Notes under the pieces: generated by a model
Told to the model about the DNA's origin: nothing
Database searches by the model: none
What the model saw: only the letters and a program-made list of their open reading frames with translations
Translations under genes and position numbers: made by a program
Shown: positions 7,752 through 16,165 of the stretch, one piece after another
Position numbering within the stretch: position 1 is the stretch's first letter
How the letters are laid out: every line of letters begins with the position of its first letter
Origin: Ferrovum sp.
Lineage (GTDB): Bacteria > Pseudomonadota > Gammaproteobacteria > Burkholderiales > Ferrovaceae
Direction: 5' to 3'
Assembly (NCBI GenBank): GCA_027450105.1
Contig: DAIDKJ010000007.1
Span: 1-18,626 of the forward strand
DNA length: 18,626 bases

Positions 7752-8338
7752 GAGTGCGTTACTCCTGCCTGTTGCGTCAGTTGTCGGTCTACTTCATCAA
7801 AGGCTGCACGCGCAGCCGTGATATTTTTTTCAGCCACGACACCAGAAAATTTAGTGCGCACGGCGGCTGCCACGGAATCAACGGCAAGACGACCGGAAAG
7901 CCTGGCAAAGGCCCCCAATAGCACCGCATTGGGCATGGGACGGCCCAGAAATCTCAAAGCCAGTTCGGTGGCAGGGACGCACACACAACGCAGTGGATTC
8001 ATGTTTCGGGCAATATCTCCAATGCCCAGCGCCTCAAAACTCCTGGCGGAATTGATCAGCATGAACCCATCCTGGCGCAGACCTTGAAAGACATCCACCT
8101 GTTGCAATAATGTGGGGTCCTGAATAAGAACCGCATCCGGTGCCATTACAGGTTCTCGTAGCCGGATTTCCTTGTCATCCATACGACAGAAGGCCACCAC
8201 CGGGGCACCGGTGCGCTCGGATCCGAAGTTTGGGAAGGCCTGCGCGTGCCTGTTCTCCAAAAACGCAGCGATGGACAGCATCTCGGCTGCCGTCACGACC
8301 CCCTGACCACCACGCCCATGAATACGGGTTTGAAACAT
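7748..8338 (-). CDS. porG: Pyruvate:ferredoxin oxidoreductase gamma subunit
   Basis: 196 aa, PorG, first gene of the por operon. The N-terminal GRGGQGVVTAAEMLSIAAF (8-26) is the signature of the gamma domain, followed by FPNFGSERTGAPV and AVLLGAFARLSG. The length is normal for a stand-alone gamma chain. The gamma domain is thought to contribute to CoA handling and assembly of the complex. Translation starts at the ATG 8338 after AAGGGGGGAG at a normal distance. The transcript should begin near 8404 from a good sigma-70 promoter that overlaps an operator-like site. Order gamma-alpha-beta-delta with 0-16 bp gaps implies a single transcript and a cytoplasmic complex. Confidence 0.92.
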   Translation of the reverse strand: MFQTRIHGRGGQGVVTAAEMLSIAAFLENRHAQAFPNFGSERTGAPVVAFCRMDDKEIRLREPVMAPDAVLIQDPTLLQQVDVFQGLRQDGFMLINSARSFEALGIGDIARNMNPLRCVCVPATELALRFLGRPMPNAVLLGAFARLSGRLAVDSVAAAVRTKFSGVVAEKNITAARAAFDEVDRQLTQQAGVTHS

Positions 8339-8400
8339 ACGGGACTCCCCCCTTAAAAAATCCAGCGCTGCACCGGACCACCGAACAGCTCTTGGTTTAA

Positions 8401-8411
8401 TGATTGTACCA
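8401..8411. promoter_or_regulatory. Candidate LldR/FadR-type operator of the por operon
   Basis: TGATTGTACCA matches TGGT-N3-ACCA at 7 of 8 defined bases and abuts the -10 box of the porG promoter, covering the expected start point. It is part of a 22-bp element (8401-8422) that recurs with three mismatches at 16978-16999 in front of lutA. Confidence 0.42.
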
Positions 8412-8439
8412 CTATACCAATTTAATAATTTGGATGCAA
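8411..8439 (-). promoter_or_regulatory. Sigma-70 promoter of the por operon
   Basis: Read on the minus strand: TTGCAT (8439-8434), 17-bp spacer, TATAGT (8416-8411). Spacing is optimal and each box has one or two mismatches to consensus. Start of transcription would be near 8404, about 65 nt before the porG ATG. Confidence 0.65.
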
Positions 8440-8576
8440 CGATTACCTGAAGAGAGACTCATGAAAACCTCTTGGTCGCAAACGAAGACGGTATATAAAT
8501 GTGCTTTGGCAGCAATATGAGCAGCGCAGAAAAGGCCTTCAAAGACAACGAACACAGGTTCTGTATTCATTTTTTA

Positions 8577-8603
8577 TTGTTTTTTTTCAATTTGTTATAT
8601 AAT
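8577..8603 (+). promoter_or_regulatory. Possible upstream promoter for the lutA-like/dld genes
   Basis: A perfect TATAAT (8598-8603) lies in a very AT-rich tract with TTGTTT (8577-8582) 15 bp upstream. The spacer is short and the -35 weak, so this is a second-choice promoter to the one at 8698-8725. Confidence 0.35.
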
Positions 8604-8697
8604 ACCCAGCGACCGCGCTACCAGCACCAGGCAAAATCCGTGACGAACACGTGAACCCCGGAGCGACAGCCCTTGACCAAGACCAAACCCCTGCGTA

Positions 8698-8725
8698 TTG
8701 ACTTTTTCATGAACTGGCATAGAAT
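8698..8725 (+). promoter_or_regulatory. Sigma-70 promoter of the lutA-like/dld genes
   Basis: TTGACT (8698-8703), 16-bp spacer, TAGAAT (8720-8725). The start point would be near 8732, just before the perfect operator-like site at 8735-8747. The layout is nearly the same as the porin promoter at 1205-1232. Confidence 0.65.
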
Positions 8726-8734
8726 ACGGATAAA

Positions 8735-8747
8735 ATGGTCCAACCAT
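8735..8747. promoter_or_regulatory. Perfect LldR/FadR-type operator candidate
   Basis: ATGGTCCAACCAT is a perfect inverted repeat around a 3-bp centre and fits TGGT-N3-ACCA at every defined base, which also satisfies the FadR-subfamily consensus TNGT-N3-ACNA. It begins just downstream of the expected transcription start, a position suited to repression. Confidence 0.6.
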
Positions 8748-8782
8748 AAACCATTCAACAATATTTCAAGAGGAGATAGACC

Positions 8783-9370
8783 ATGCCATTCCCCACCAAA
8801 ACCCATCGCGTCTATCCCCAAAAGCCAGAGCGCATCTATTTCTGCGCCCTCCCAAGCACCAGGCAGAACAACCCCTGGGCACATGCTGAAGAAATCCAAC
8901 TGCTGGAACGTGAGGATATTCAGGTACACCACCTTTGCCCCCGGCAACGCACTCACACTGATTTGGAAACTCCATCCCCGCGCGCAGACTCTTTTGAGGA
9001 CGCCAGCAAAGACTTTCCTGAATCCTGGCCCATCGTGATTCCCTCCGGTACCTATGCCGGCATGATGCGCCACTATTACCCCAAACTCCTTGTTGCAGAT
9101 CCCATCCAACGGGCTCAATCTCACCAGTTTTCACAACGCGTATTCGAGTTCACCGAATTTCTCGTACATGTGGTCTATGCACGAGATCATTTTGCAAGAG
9201 CAACCCATATTCCTACGGGCTATTGCCCGGATTCTCATGCCGGCCCGCACAACGCGTGTTTCGATACCAGCTCTCGCACTGAAAACTCTCCCGTAGCAAT
9301 CCGGCGGCCCAACCCGATGCTCGGCATCACGGAGCCATTTTGGTTTATCCTGAACCAAGCCGGCGTGTAA
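8783..9370 (+). CDS. LutA-like protein lacking the cysteine (CCG) ligands, truncated paralogue
   Basis: 195 aa, clearly related to the first half of the LutA in this window (16959-16162). Shared blocks include YPxKP near residue 11, LLERExIxVH (40-49), WPIVxxSGxxAGMMRxxYP (82-100) and VFEFTEFLVxVV (120-131, RIFEFTEFLV in LutA). The cysteines that hold the iron-sulfur cluster in LutA are gone: the CCG pair is absent, SGSCAG has become SGTYAG (Y91), and the first Cys position (C22 in LutA) is replaced. From about residue 140 the similarity fades, and the second CCG domain is missing. The ATG follows a strong ribosome site (AGAGGAGA) and a near-consensus promoter with a perfect operator-like site. 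The frame is intact. It is either an early-stage relic or a protein reused for a non-redox task such as a scaffold or regulator; the sequence alone does not decide. Confidence 0.65.
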   Translation: MPFPTKTHRVYPQKPERIYFCALPSTRQNNPWAHAEEIQLLEREDIQVHHLCPRQRTHTDLETPSPRADSFEDASKDFPESWPIVIPSGTYAGMMRHYYPKLLVADPIQRAQSHQFSQRVFEFTEFLVHVVYARDHFARATHIPTGYCPDSHAGPHNACFDTSSRTENSPVAIRRPNPMLGITEPFWFILNQAGV

Positions 9371-9441
9371 ACCACACCTGCGCCGCAACGATCAGAGCCT
9401 TCGGCGCGTCCCTGCCGTTCCTCATCACAAGAGAAAGCCTC

Positions 9442-12225
9442 ATGAACCCACGCCTCCTCTCCGACATACAGGCCTTTTTACCAGCCCAGCGAGTCATTAC
9501 TGATGACTTGCGGCGCCTGGCTTATGGGACCGATGCCAGTTTCTATCGCATGGTTCCCTGCGTGGTGGTAGTGGTGGAAAGCGAACAGGAGGTGCAGAAG
9601 GTTCTCAAGGTATCGCACGCCCATCATTGCCCCGTCACTTTTCGAGCTGCGGGAACCAGTCTTTCTGGTCAAGCCGTTACAGACGGTATTCTGGTATTGA
9701 TTGGTGAAGGATTTTCTCACTGCCACATCGAGCCTCATGGGCTCAAGGTACATCTTGGCCCAGGCATGATCGGGGGCGAGGTCAATCGCCGTTTGGAGCC
9801 TCTGGGCAGGAAAATCGGGCCCGACCCCGCTTCCATCAATACCTGCAAAATTGGCGGCATTGCAGCCAATAATGCTTCGGGCATGTGCTGTGGTACGGCT
9901 CAGAATAGTTATAAGACCTTGGCGGGCATCCGGGTCATTCTGGCCGATGGTGCCGTGCTCGATACCAACGATGCCTCCAGCGTGACGGCCTTTCGCAGCA
10001 GCCACGCCGGCCTGCTTGACGCCCTAAAACAATTGGGCCAGCGCACCCGCACGGATGCAACACTGGCTTCGCGCATCCGCCACAAATACAAAATCAAGAA
10101 CACCACGGGTTATAGCCTGAACGCGCTCATCGATTATGAAGACCCGATCGATATTCTGGCGCACCTCATGATTGGGTCGGAAGGCACCCTGGGTTTCATT
10201 TCCAGCGTCAGCTATCACACCGTTTCCGAAGATCCCCACAAGGCCAGTGCGCTCATTTTTTTCCCGGACCTGGAAGCCGCCTGTGGTGCGGTCAACCACC
10301 TCAAGAATGTCTCTGTCTCGGCCGTGGAACTGTTGGATCGCCCCGCCCTGCGTTCTGTGGAACACACCCCCGGACTACCAGCAGTCATCCAGACTCTTCC
10401 TGCCGGAGCCGCCGCATTACTGGTGGAAGTCCGTGCACAGCAAGCCGACGAGCTGGAACAGAAAGTGCAGATTGCTTTGCAGGCGCTGGAGGGCATTCAA
10501 CTGGTACAGCCGGCTTTTTTTTCCACTGACCCAGCCCAATGCGCGGTGTACTGGAAAGTACGTAAGGGAACTTTTCCTTCGGTGGGCGCAATGCGCCCTG
10601 CAGGCACCACCGTCATCATCGAGGATGTGGCGTTTCCGGTGGCCTCGCTGGCCAGTGCCACATTGGATTTACAGCGCCTCTTGCACCAGTATGGTTATGA
10701 GGAAGGCATTATTTTTGGTCATGCTCTGGAAGGAAATCTGCATTTTGTTTTTACCCAGGATTTTTCCGACCCGAAGGAGATCGAGCGCTACGCCCAGTTC
10801 ATGCATGAAGTATGTGTACTGGTGGTGGAAAAATACGATGGGTCCCTAAAGGCGGAGCATGGTACGGGTCGCAACATGGCGCCTTATGTGGAAATGGAAT
10901 GGGGCGCTGCGGCCACCCAACTGATGCATGACATAAAAATCTTGTTCGATCCTCAGCACATACTCAACCCTGGGGTAATCCTCAACGCTGATCCGCAGGC
11001 CCATCTGCAGCACCTCAAACCCATGCCGGCCGCAGAAGACCTCATCGATCGCTGCATCGAGTGCGGGTTTTGTGAGCCCCTATGCCCCTCTCATCAATTG
11101 ACCCTGTCCCCTCGTCAACGCATCGTCAGTTGGCGCGAACGCTCACGCCGAGCCCGCGCCGGCGAGGACACAACCGCTTTAGACCAGGAATTTACCTATC
11201 AGGGTTTGGCCACCTGTGCCGGCTGTGGTCTGTGCTCTACAGCCTGTCCTGTGGGAATCGACACTGGCGCCATGACACGCCTTTTGCGTGGCCGACAGTT
11301 GAGTCCGGTTTCCCGTGCCGTTGGGCAGTGGAGTGTGTCGCACTTCCAGCGCGTAGAACAAATGGCTCGCACCGGGTTGGCGCTGGGTCACATGGCTACC
11401 AAGATGACAGGCCAGCACTTCATGGAAAAACTGACCAGCGGCGCCTGGAAAAAATTGATGCCCCAGGCCGGGAAAGTGACCAGACCCCCTCAGGGTGCGG
11501 GGGACCCCGTCGTCTATTTCCCCACCTGTGGGGGGCGCATCTTTGGACCATCCAACCCGAATGAGCCTCCTCTCGCCGCAGTGGTCCTAGAATTACTCAC
11601 ACGCGCAGGATATGCGCCGCGCCTGCCCCAGGATCATCAAAAACGTTGCTGCGGACAAATGCTGGCCAGCAAGGGAATGCCCCAGGAAGCCGACGCCATG
11701 GCGGACGATTTGATCGCCGCCCTTGCTCAGGCCGCAGACGACGGTCAGGGCGGCTTCTATCCCATTGTCATGGATGCCAGTGCCTGCACCCGGAGAATCC
11801 AGACCCTGTTGCAGGGACGTCTGCCCGTATATGACTTTCACGAATTTGCGCACGACGCCCTGTTGCCAAGATTACGGATTACCCCCCAGACGGAAACGAT
11901 TGCCCTGCATATCAACTGCAGCGTTCGGCGCAACGGCTCTGAAGACAAATTGCGGCACCTATTGCGGCAATGCGCCCAACAAGTCGTTGAACCCAGCGCA
12001 GTCAACTGTTGTGGATTTGGGGGAGACCGGGGATTTTTCGTGCCCGAATTGAATGCCCATGCCTTGCGCAACATCCATGCAAGCCTACCCCCTCATTGTC
12101 AGGAAGGGGTATCCACCAACCGCACCTGCGAAATCGGATTGACATCCGAAACCGGACGTCCGTATCGCTCCATCGCCTATTTGCTGGAACGCTGCAGCAG
12201 GCCGGAATCCCCAAACCCCTGTTAA
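9442..12225 (+). CDS. dld: FAD/Fe-S D-lactate dehydrogenase, Dld-II type
   Basis: 927 aa, a fusion of a GlcD-like flavoprotein and a GlcF-like iron-sulfur protein. Residues about 30-250 are the PCMH FAD-binding domain (FRAAGTSLSGQAVTDG from 67; NNASGMCCGTAQNSYKTLAG). Residues about 250-510 are the FAD-oxidase C domain with the AEHGTGRN motif (471-478). Two ferredoxin motifs follow, CIECGFCEPLC (C538, C541, C544, C548) and CAGCGLCSTAC (C592, C595, C598, C602), then two CCG domains (C736-C737 and C856-C857). Size and order match the respiratory D-lactate dehydrogenase Dld-II of Shewanella. It would oxidise D-lactate to pyruvate and pass electrons to the quinone pool at the inner membrane. The E. 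coli relative YdiJ, linked to D-2-hydroxyglutarate, is an alternative. The ATG at 9442 with AGAGAAAG upstream is preferred to the in-frame codon at 9340. It lies 71 bp after the LutA-like gene, probably on the same transcript. Confidence 0.85.
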   Translation: MNPRLLSDIQAFLPAQRVITDDLRRLAYGTDASFYRMVPCVVVVVESEQEVQKVLKVSHAHHCPVTFRAAGTSLSGQAVTDGILVLIGEGFSHCHIEPHGLKVHLGPGMIGGEVNRRLEPLGRKIGPDPASINTCKIGGIAANNASGMCCGTAQNSYKTLAGIRVILADGAVLDTNDASSVTAFRSSHAGLLDALKQLGQRTRTDATLASRIRHKYKIKNTTGYSLNALIDYEDPIDILAHLMIGSEGTLGFISSVSYHTVSEDPHKASALIFFPDLEAACGAVNHLKNVSVSAVELLDRPALRSVEHTPGLPAVIQTLPAGAAALLVEVRAQQADELEQKVQIALQALEGIQLVQPAFFSTDPAQCAVYWKVRKGTFPSVGAMRPAGTTVIIEDVAFPVASLASATLDLQRLLHQYGYEEGIIFGHALEGNLHFVFTQDFSDPKEIERYAQFMHEVCVLVVEKYDGSLKAEHGTGRNMAPYVEMEWGAAATQLMHDIKILFDPQHILNPGVILNADPQAHLQHLKPMPAAEDLIDRCIECGFCEPLCPSHQLTLSPRQRIVSWRERSRRARAGEDTTALDQEFTYQGLATCAGCGLCSTACPVGIDTGAMTRLLRGRQLSPVSRAVGQWSVSHFQRVEQMARTGLALGHMATKMTGQHFMEKLTSGAWKKLMPQAGKVTRPPQGAGDPVVYFPTCGGRIFGPSNPNEPPLAAVVLELLTRAGYAPRLPQDHQKRCCGQMLASKGMPQEADAMADDLIAALAQAADDGQGGFYPIVMDASACTRRIQTLLQGRLPVYDFHEFAHDALLPRLRITPQTETIALHINCSVRRNGSEDKLRHLLRQCAQQVVEPSAVNCCGFGGDRGFFVPELNAHALRNIHASLPPHCQEGVSTNRTCEIGLTSETGRPYRSIAYLLERCSRPESPNPC

Positions 12226-12387
12226 CCTGCGATTACCGTCTGCATAAATAATCCCTTGGGCTTAAGATTACCGGCTCACTGCGTGTGGCGGTTAGACCAG
12301 GGCCAGTAGGGCATACTCCCGGGCCATTGCTACTTCGATGGATGCGTGAAAGGGTCGCCTCTGGCGGCGACCCTGACATGGCGATGA
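12226..12387. other. Convergent intergenic region between dld and lldP
   Basis: Holds the lldP terminator hairpin (12351-12374). A weaker fold (GGCC-GGG...CCC-GGCC, about 12301-12324) without T-tract might serve dld. A GGT-N3-ACC core (12290-12298) is present but has no promoter beside it. Confidence 0.5.
12351..12374 (-). terminator. Terminator of the lutACB-lldP operon
   Basis: AGGGTCGCC (12351-12359) and GGCGACCCT (12366-12374) form a perfect 9-bp stem with a 6-nt loop, 14 bp after the lldP stop. On the minus strand the stem is followed by TTCAC, so the T-tract is short. Confidence 0.65.
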
Positions 12388-14028
12388 TCAGGGAATCATC
12401 CAGGGCATGACATACGCCTGAAGCACCGTCATCAAACCGACAATAGTGGCAAAGATCAGGCTGTGCTTGATCGTGAAACGAAACAGATCCGCCTCGTGAC
12501 CGGCCAGTCCCACCGCAGCGCTGGCCACGGCAATGGATTGCGGAGAAATCATTTTTCCAGTCACGCCGCCCGTGGTGTTTGCCGCCACAAGCAACGTATT
12601 ATGTACCCCGATCTGCTGGGCGGTCGTGCTTTGCAGATTGCAAAACAGGGCATTGGAGGAGGTGTCTGATCCTGTCAAAAAGACACCCAGCCAACCCAGA
12701 AAGGGTGAGAAGAAAGGAAAGGCGGCGCCCGTTCCGGCCAGCAGCAAGGCCAGAGTGGCTGATAGCCCGGAATAATTGGCAACAAAGGCAAAGGCCAGCA
12801 CCATGCCAATGGAATAGATGGGCCACATCAATTTCCTGAAGGTTTCAACAAATGTCCTGAAGGCGGCCAAGGGACTCATGCGCAGTACCACCACGCTCAC
12901 CAAGGCTGCCAACAGAATGGCAGTACCTGTGGCAGAGAGCCAATTGAAGGAATACGCTGCCGGGTAGGGACCAGCAACCTTGACGATGGGCGGCATTTTG
13001 ATCACCAGTTTGTCCAGCAAGGGCACGGGGAAATTGATCACCGTCCAATTGAGCGCCCCGGCTTTGCCAAACAGCGCCTTGAATCCCTTCATGGACCAGA
13101 GCGACACAAAGATGGTAAGGATGATGAAAGGTGACCAGGCCTTGAGGATGGCTGCCGCAGAATGGCTTTCTCCCTTTACGGTTACTTCCTGGCCGGAAAA
13201 GCGGAAAATGCGCTTGGGCTTCCATACTTTGAGGAACAGGGCCAAGGACACAAGGCTCACCAGCGCTGAAGTAATATCCGGCAGCTCGGGCCCGATGAAG
13301 TTGGAGGTAAAAAACTGGGTAACAGCGAAGGACAAGCCGCACACCAGAATCGCTGGCCAGGTTTCGCGCACACCGCGCAGACCATCCATCATCATGATGA
13401 CCCAGAAGGGCACGATCAAGGACAGCAAAGGCAGTTGACGACCAGCCATCTGCCCAATCTTGAGGGCATCCATGCCCGTGACTTGAGCGGCCACCGTGAT
13501 GGGAATCCCCATGGCACCAAAAGCTACCGGGGCAGTATTGGTAATGAGACATAGCCCTGCGGCGTAGAGTGGATTGAAGCCCAACCCCACTAGCAAAGCT
13601 GCTGTAATGGCCACTGGTGCCCCAAAACCGGCAGCCCCCTCCAAAAACGCCCCAAAGGAAAAGCCCACCAGCAACATTTGCAGGCGCTGATCTTCGGTGA
13701 GGGACACCACCGAGGCCCGAATGATTTCAAACTGACCGGTTTTTACAGTGACCTGATAAAGAAACACGGCTGTCAGAATGATCCAGGCAATTGGCCACAA
13801 GCCAAAGAGAAACCCGTACACTGCCGAGGCCAGAGCCATGGCTACAGGCATTTGATAAAACAGAATGGCCACGCCCAAGGCCAGAATCACTGTGATCGTA
13901 CCCGCCACATGCCCTTTCAAACGCAGCACGGCCAAGGCAACAAAAAAGAAAATGATGGGAATCGCCGCAATCAGCGAGGATAGCCAGAGGTTACCCAACG
14001 GGTCATAGATTTGTTGCCAGGCCTGCAT
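12388..14028 (-). CDS. lldP: L-lactate permease (LctP/LldP family)
   Basis: 546-aa inner-membrane protein with a string of hydrophobic helices throughout, the length normal for LldP/GlcA (about 550). Family motifs are present: FSFGAFLEGAAGFGAPVAIT, NTAPVAFGAMGIP and FLTGSDTSSNALF. These proteins import lactate, and often glycolate, with protons. The ATG at 14028 is preferred to a GTG nine bases upstream (14037) because the site AGAGGG lies at the right distance from the ATG. The gene starts 32 bp after the lutB stop and ends the lutA-lutC-lutB-lldP transcript, with a hairpin terminator behind it. Supply of substrate for LutABC and Dld is the natural role. Confidence 0.93.
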   Translation of the reverse strand: MQAWQQIYDPLGNLWLSSLIAAIPIIFFFVALAVLRLKGHVAGTITVILALGVAILFYQMPVAMALASAVYGFLFGLWPIAWIILTAVFLYQVTVKTGQFEIIRASVVSLTEDQRLQMLLVGFSFGAFLEGAAGFGAPVAITAALLVGLGFNPLYAAGLCLITNTAPVAFGAMGIPITVAAQVTGMDALKIGQMAGRQLPLLSLIVPFWVIMMMDGLRGVRETWPAILVCGLSFAVTQFFTSNFIGPELPDITSALVSLVSLALFLKVWKPKRIFRFSGQEVTVKGESHSAAAILKAWSPFIILTIFVSLWSMKGFKALFGKAGALNWTVINFPVPLLDKLVIKMPPIVKVAGPYPAAYSFNWLSATGTAILLAALVSVVVLRMSPLAAFRTFVETFRKLMWPIYSIGMVLAFAFVANYSGLSATLALLLAGTGAAFPFFSPFLGWLGVFLTGSDTSSNALFCNLQSTTAQQIGVHNTLLVAANTTGGVTGKMISPQSIAVASAAVGLAGHEADLFRFTIKHSLIFATIVGLMTVLQAYVMPWMIP

Positions 14029-14060
14029 GATAAACACCCTCTACATGAGTGGAAAAAACA

Positions 14061-15497
14061 TTAATCCAGACGATTCTGTTGTGGCAACAAATCGCGCAAG
14101 CGACGTGGGGCCGGAATCAGGGGGGCCCGGGTATGGGTCCAGGCACCCTGATGCCTTGGCGCCAGCGCGCCGAAGCGGCTGGCACACCAGGAAAACCATC
14201 GATAGAAGCGGGGACGCCCGTACAGCAGCGCCCAGATGCGCCACACCAGCGTCAGTAGCAGATGATGCTTGGCACCACTGTCGCGCAGGGCCTTGCGCGC
14301 CGCCTGAGGGTTGGCCTGGGCTTCGTTGCGCAGACGAATCAGCAAGTCGGGAATGGGAATGCGAACGGGACATACATCTGCACAGGCCCCGCACAGCGTG
14401 GAGGCTGTCACCAAGGGATAAGCCGCTCCAAAGCCCAGCAAATGGGGCGAGAGGATGGCCCCAATCGGACCAGGATAGGTGGTTCCGTAGGCATGTCCAC
14501 CAATGCGGGCATAGACCGGGCAATGGTTCATGCAGGCCCCACAGCGAATACATTGCAAGGTGGCACGCAATTGAGGATCGGCATACGCCTGGGTACGGCC
14601 GTTGTCCAGCAAAATCAGATGGACTTCTTCCGGTCCATCCAGCTCACCGGGTTTGCGGGGACCATTGATGAAATTCTGATAGGTTTCCACCGCCTGCCCT
14701 GTGGCCGAACGTGGAAGCAGACTATTGAGCAAGGCCACATGCTCCAGTTTGGCCACCACCTTCTCGATACCGGTAATGGCCACGTGCACCCGGGGCACCG
14801 TGGTACACATGCGCCCATTGCCTTCGTTTTCCACCAGATACAAGGTGCCTGTTTCTGCCACGGCGAAGTTGACACCGGAGAGACCAATGTCGGCGGCTGC
14901 AAATTTTTTACGTAATACTTCACGTCCGATTTGAATCAACACATCCACGTTGTCGTTATAGGACACTCCGGGAAGTTTTTCCGTAAACAACGTGGCAATT
15001 TGTTGCTTGGTCTTGTGAATGGCCGGCATGATGATGTGGGAGGGTTTTTCCCCGGCCAACTGTACAATGTATTCTCCCATGTCGGTTTCCAGCGCTTCGA
15101 TCCCGGCGGCTTGCATGGCATGGTTGAGCTCCACTTCTTCGCTCACCATGGATTTGCCTTTTACCATCAGGCGCGCCTGATGACGCGCAGCGATTTCCAG
15201 CATGAGGGCGTTGGCCTGCTCCGGAGTTTCCGCCCAGTGCACCTGAACCCCATTGGCCGTAAGCCTGGCCTCCAACTGCTGCAGCAATTCGGGCAGATTT
15301 GCCAGGGCATAACGACGGATGGCCGCCCCCAGATCGCGCAGGTCCGAGAGCTCCTGAGGATCCGGAAACTGCGCCTTGCGTTTGCTCTGGAGAAAATCCA
15401 TGGCGCCCCGAATTCCGGTACGTTGGGCCTCATCGCCAATGGCCTGACGGCTACGTTCGGAAAAATCGGGAGCAACAGTGCGGGACACGGTGCTCAT
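14061..15497 (-). CDS. lutB: LutB/LldF, iron-sulfur subunit of the L-lactate oxidation complex
   Basis: 478 aa. Residues about 60-300 form a LUD domain (MVKGKSMVSEEVELNHAM; GVNFAVAETGTLYLVENEGNGRM), and residues 316-376 carry ferredoxin motifs CIRCGACMNHC (C316, C319, C322, C326) and CGACADVC (C369, C372, C376). The C-terminal DUF3390-like part contains ALRDSGAK and a hydrophobic segment (LLTLVWRIWALLYG). LutABC (LldEFG) together oxidise L-lactate to pyruvate with electrons to the respiratory chain. The frame opens at 15752, but the ATG at 15497 overlaps the lutC stop as ATGA and follows GGAGG, so it is the start. Confidence 0.93.
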   Translation of the reverse strand: MSTVSRTVAPDFSERSRQAIGDEAQRTGIRGAMDFLQSKRKAQFPDPQELSDLRDLGAAIRRYALANLPELLQQLEARLTANGVQVHWAETPEQANALMLEIAARHQARLMVKGKSMVSEEVELNHAMQAAGIEALETDMGEYIVQLAGEKPSHIIMPAIHKTKQQIATLFTEKLPGVSYNDNVDVLIQIGREVLRKKFAAADIGLSGVNFAVAETGTLYLVENEGNGRMCTTVPRVHVAITGIEKVVAKLEHVALLNSLLPRSATGQAVETYQNFINGPRKPGELDGPEEVHLILLDNGRTQAYADPQLRATLQCIRCGACMNHCPVYARIGGHAYGTTYPGPIGAILSPHLLGFGAAYPLVTASTLCGACADVCPVRIPIPDLLIRLRNEAQANPQAARKALRDSGAKHHLLLTLVWRIWALLYGRPRFYRWFSWCASRFGALAPRHQGAWTHTRAPLIPAPRRLRDLLPQQNRLD

Positions 15498-16165
15498 GGG
15501 GAAACCTCCCGTGAATGGCAGAGCAAAACGATCAGCTCTTTGGGGCCATGCGCTCCATAGGCCAGGGTTTGCTGAATGTCTGCGGTTTTTGATGGGCCGG
15601 AAATGACCAGAGCATTCGTGGGCATCTGGGTGGCCCATTGCTCCACCCGCATGGCTTCGCGCAGGTCGGCATGCAGCGCATGCGCCTCCAATAACACGAA
15701 ATGAATGGGCGGAACCAAAGACAGTAGCCGCGGTTCTTGGCTGCTGGGCCAAAGCACCAGACTACCGGTGGCCGCAATGGCGCTTTTGGCTTGCGTGAAA
15801 CCCGCGTCCACCTGTTCGAAGAGAGCGGCGCGCCATTGCTCGGCGGGACGCTGGTAGCTCATGACATGCAACGTCTCGCTGTCCAGAGACTGCAAGCGGG
15901 CCACCGAGTCTGTGCCATTGCCCACCAACAGGGTGCGCACATTTTTTTGTCGGGCCAAGTCCAATAACAGTTCGGGCCACGTTTGTTCGTCCGTATCATG
16001 CACTTCGGCATGAGCGGAGCGCATCAATTCCTTGAACAGAGCCAGGCGTTCCGCAGAGCCGGCAGGCGGAACACGGGGTTGCCAGTGTTCCAGATTTGGC
16101 AGTGGCTGGGGTTCGCTGGCCGAAGCTTGAGACAGGCGGGCCAGGATTCGCTCGCGCGCACTCAT
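15494..16165 (-). CDS. lutC: LutC/LldG, LUD-domain subunit of the L-lactate oxidation complex
   Basis: 223 aa with a single LUD domain. Typical segments are RTLLVGNG, AIAATGSLVLWPSSQEPRLLSLVPPIHFVLL and NALVISGPSKTADIQQTLAYGAHGPKELIVLL, the last near the C-terminus as usual in LutC. No cysteine motif, as expected. It is the third component of the LutABC complex. The ATG at 16165 overlaps the lutA stop (ATGA) and follows GGAGGT; the upstream in-frame extension to 16288 would run into lutA and is rejected. The gene lies between lutA and lutB, so the order here is A-C-B rather than the usual A-B-C. Confidence 0.9.
   Translation of the reverse strand: MSARERILARLSQASASEPQPLPNLEHWQPRVPPAGSAERLALFKELMRSAHAEVHDTDEQTWPELLLDLARQKNVRTLLVGNGTDSVARLQSLDSETLHVMSYQRPAEQWRAALFEQVDAGFTQAKSAIAATGSLVLWPSSQEPRLLSLVPPIHFVLLEAHALHADLREAMRVEQWATQMPTNALVISGPSKTADIQQTLAYGAHGPKELIVLLCHSREVSP

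Noticed and set aside
8461..8520. Tiny 19-codon frame (MKTSWSQTKTVYKCALAAI) with GAAGAGAG upstream
   Set aside because: It could be a leader peptide, but no promoter clearly precedes it and such short frames arise often by chance.
12290..12298. GGTTAGACC core in the dld/lldP convergent gap
   Set aside because: No promoter nearby; a GGT-N3-ACC core alone is expected several times in a window of this size.
14262..15560. Long open frames antisense to lutB (217 and 209 codons)
   Set aside because: They are shadows of a GC-rich coding strand, with no domain signatures and no upstream signals.
15498..15752. Longer start for lutB
   Set aside because: It would overlap lutC by 255 bases; the ATG at 15497 has GGAGG and an ATGA junction.
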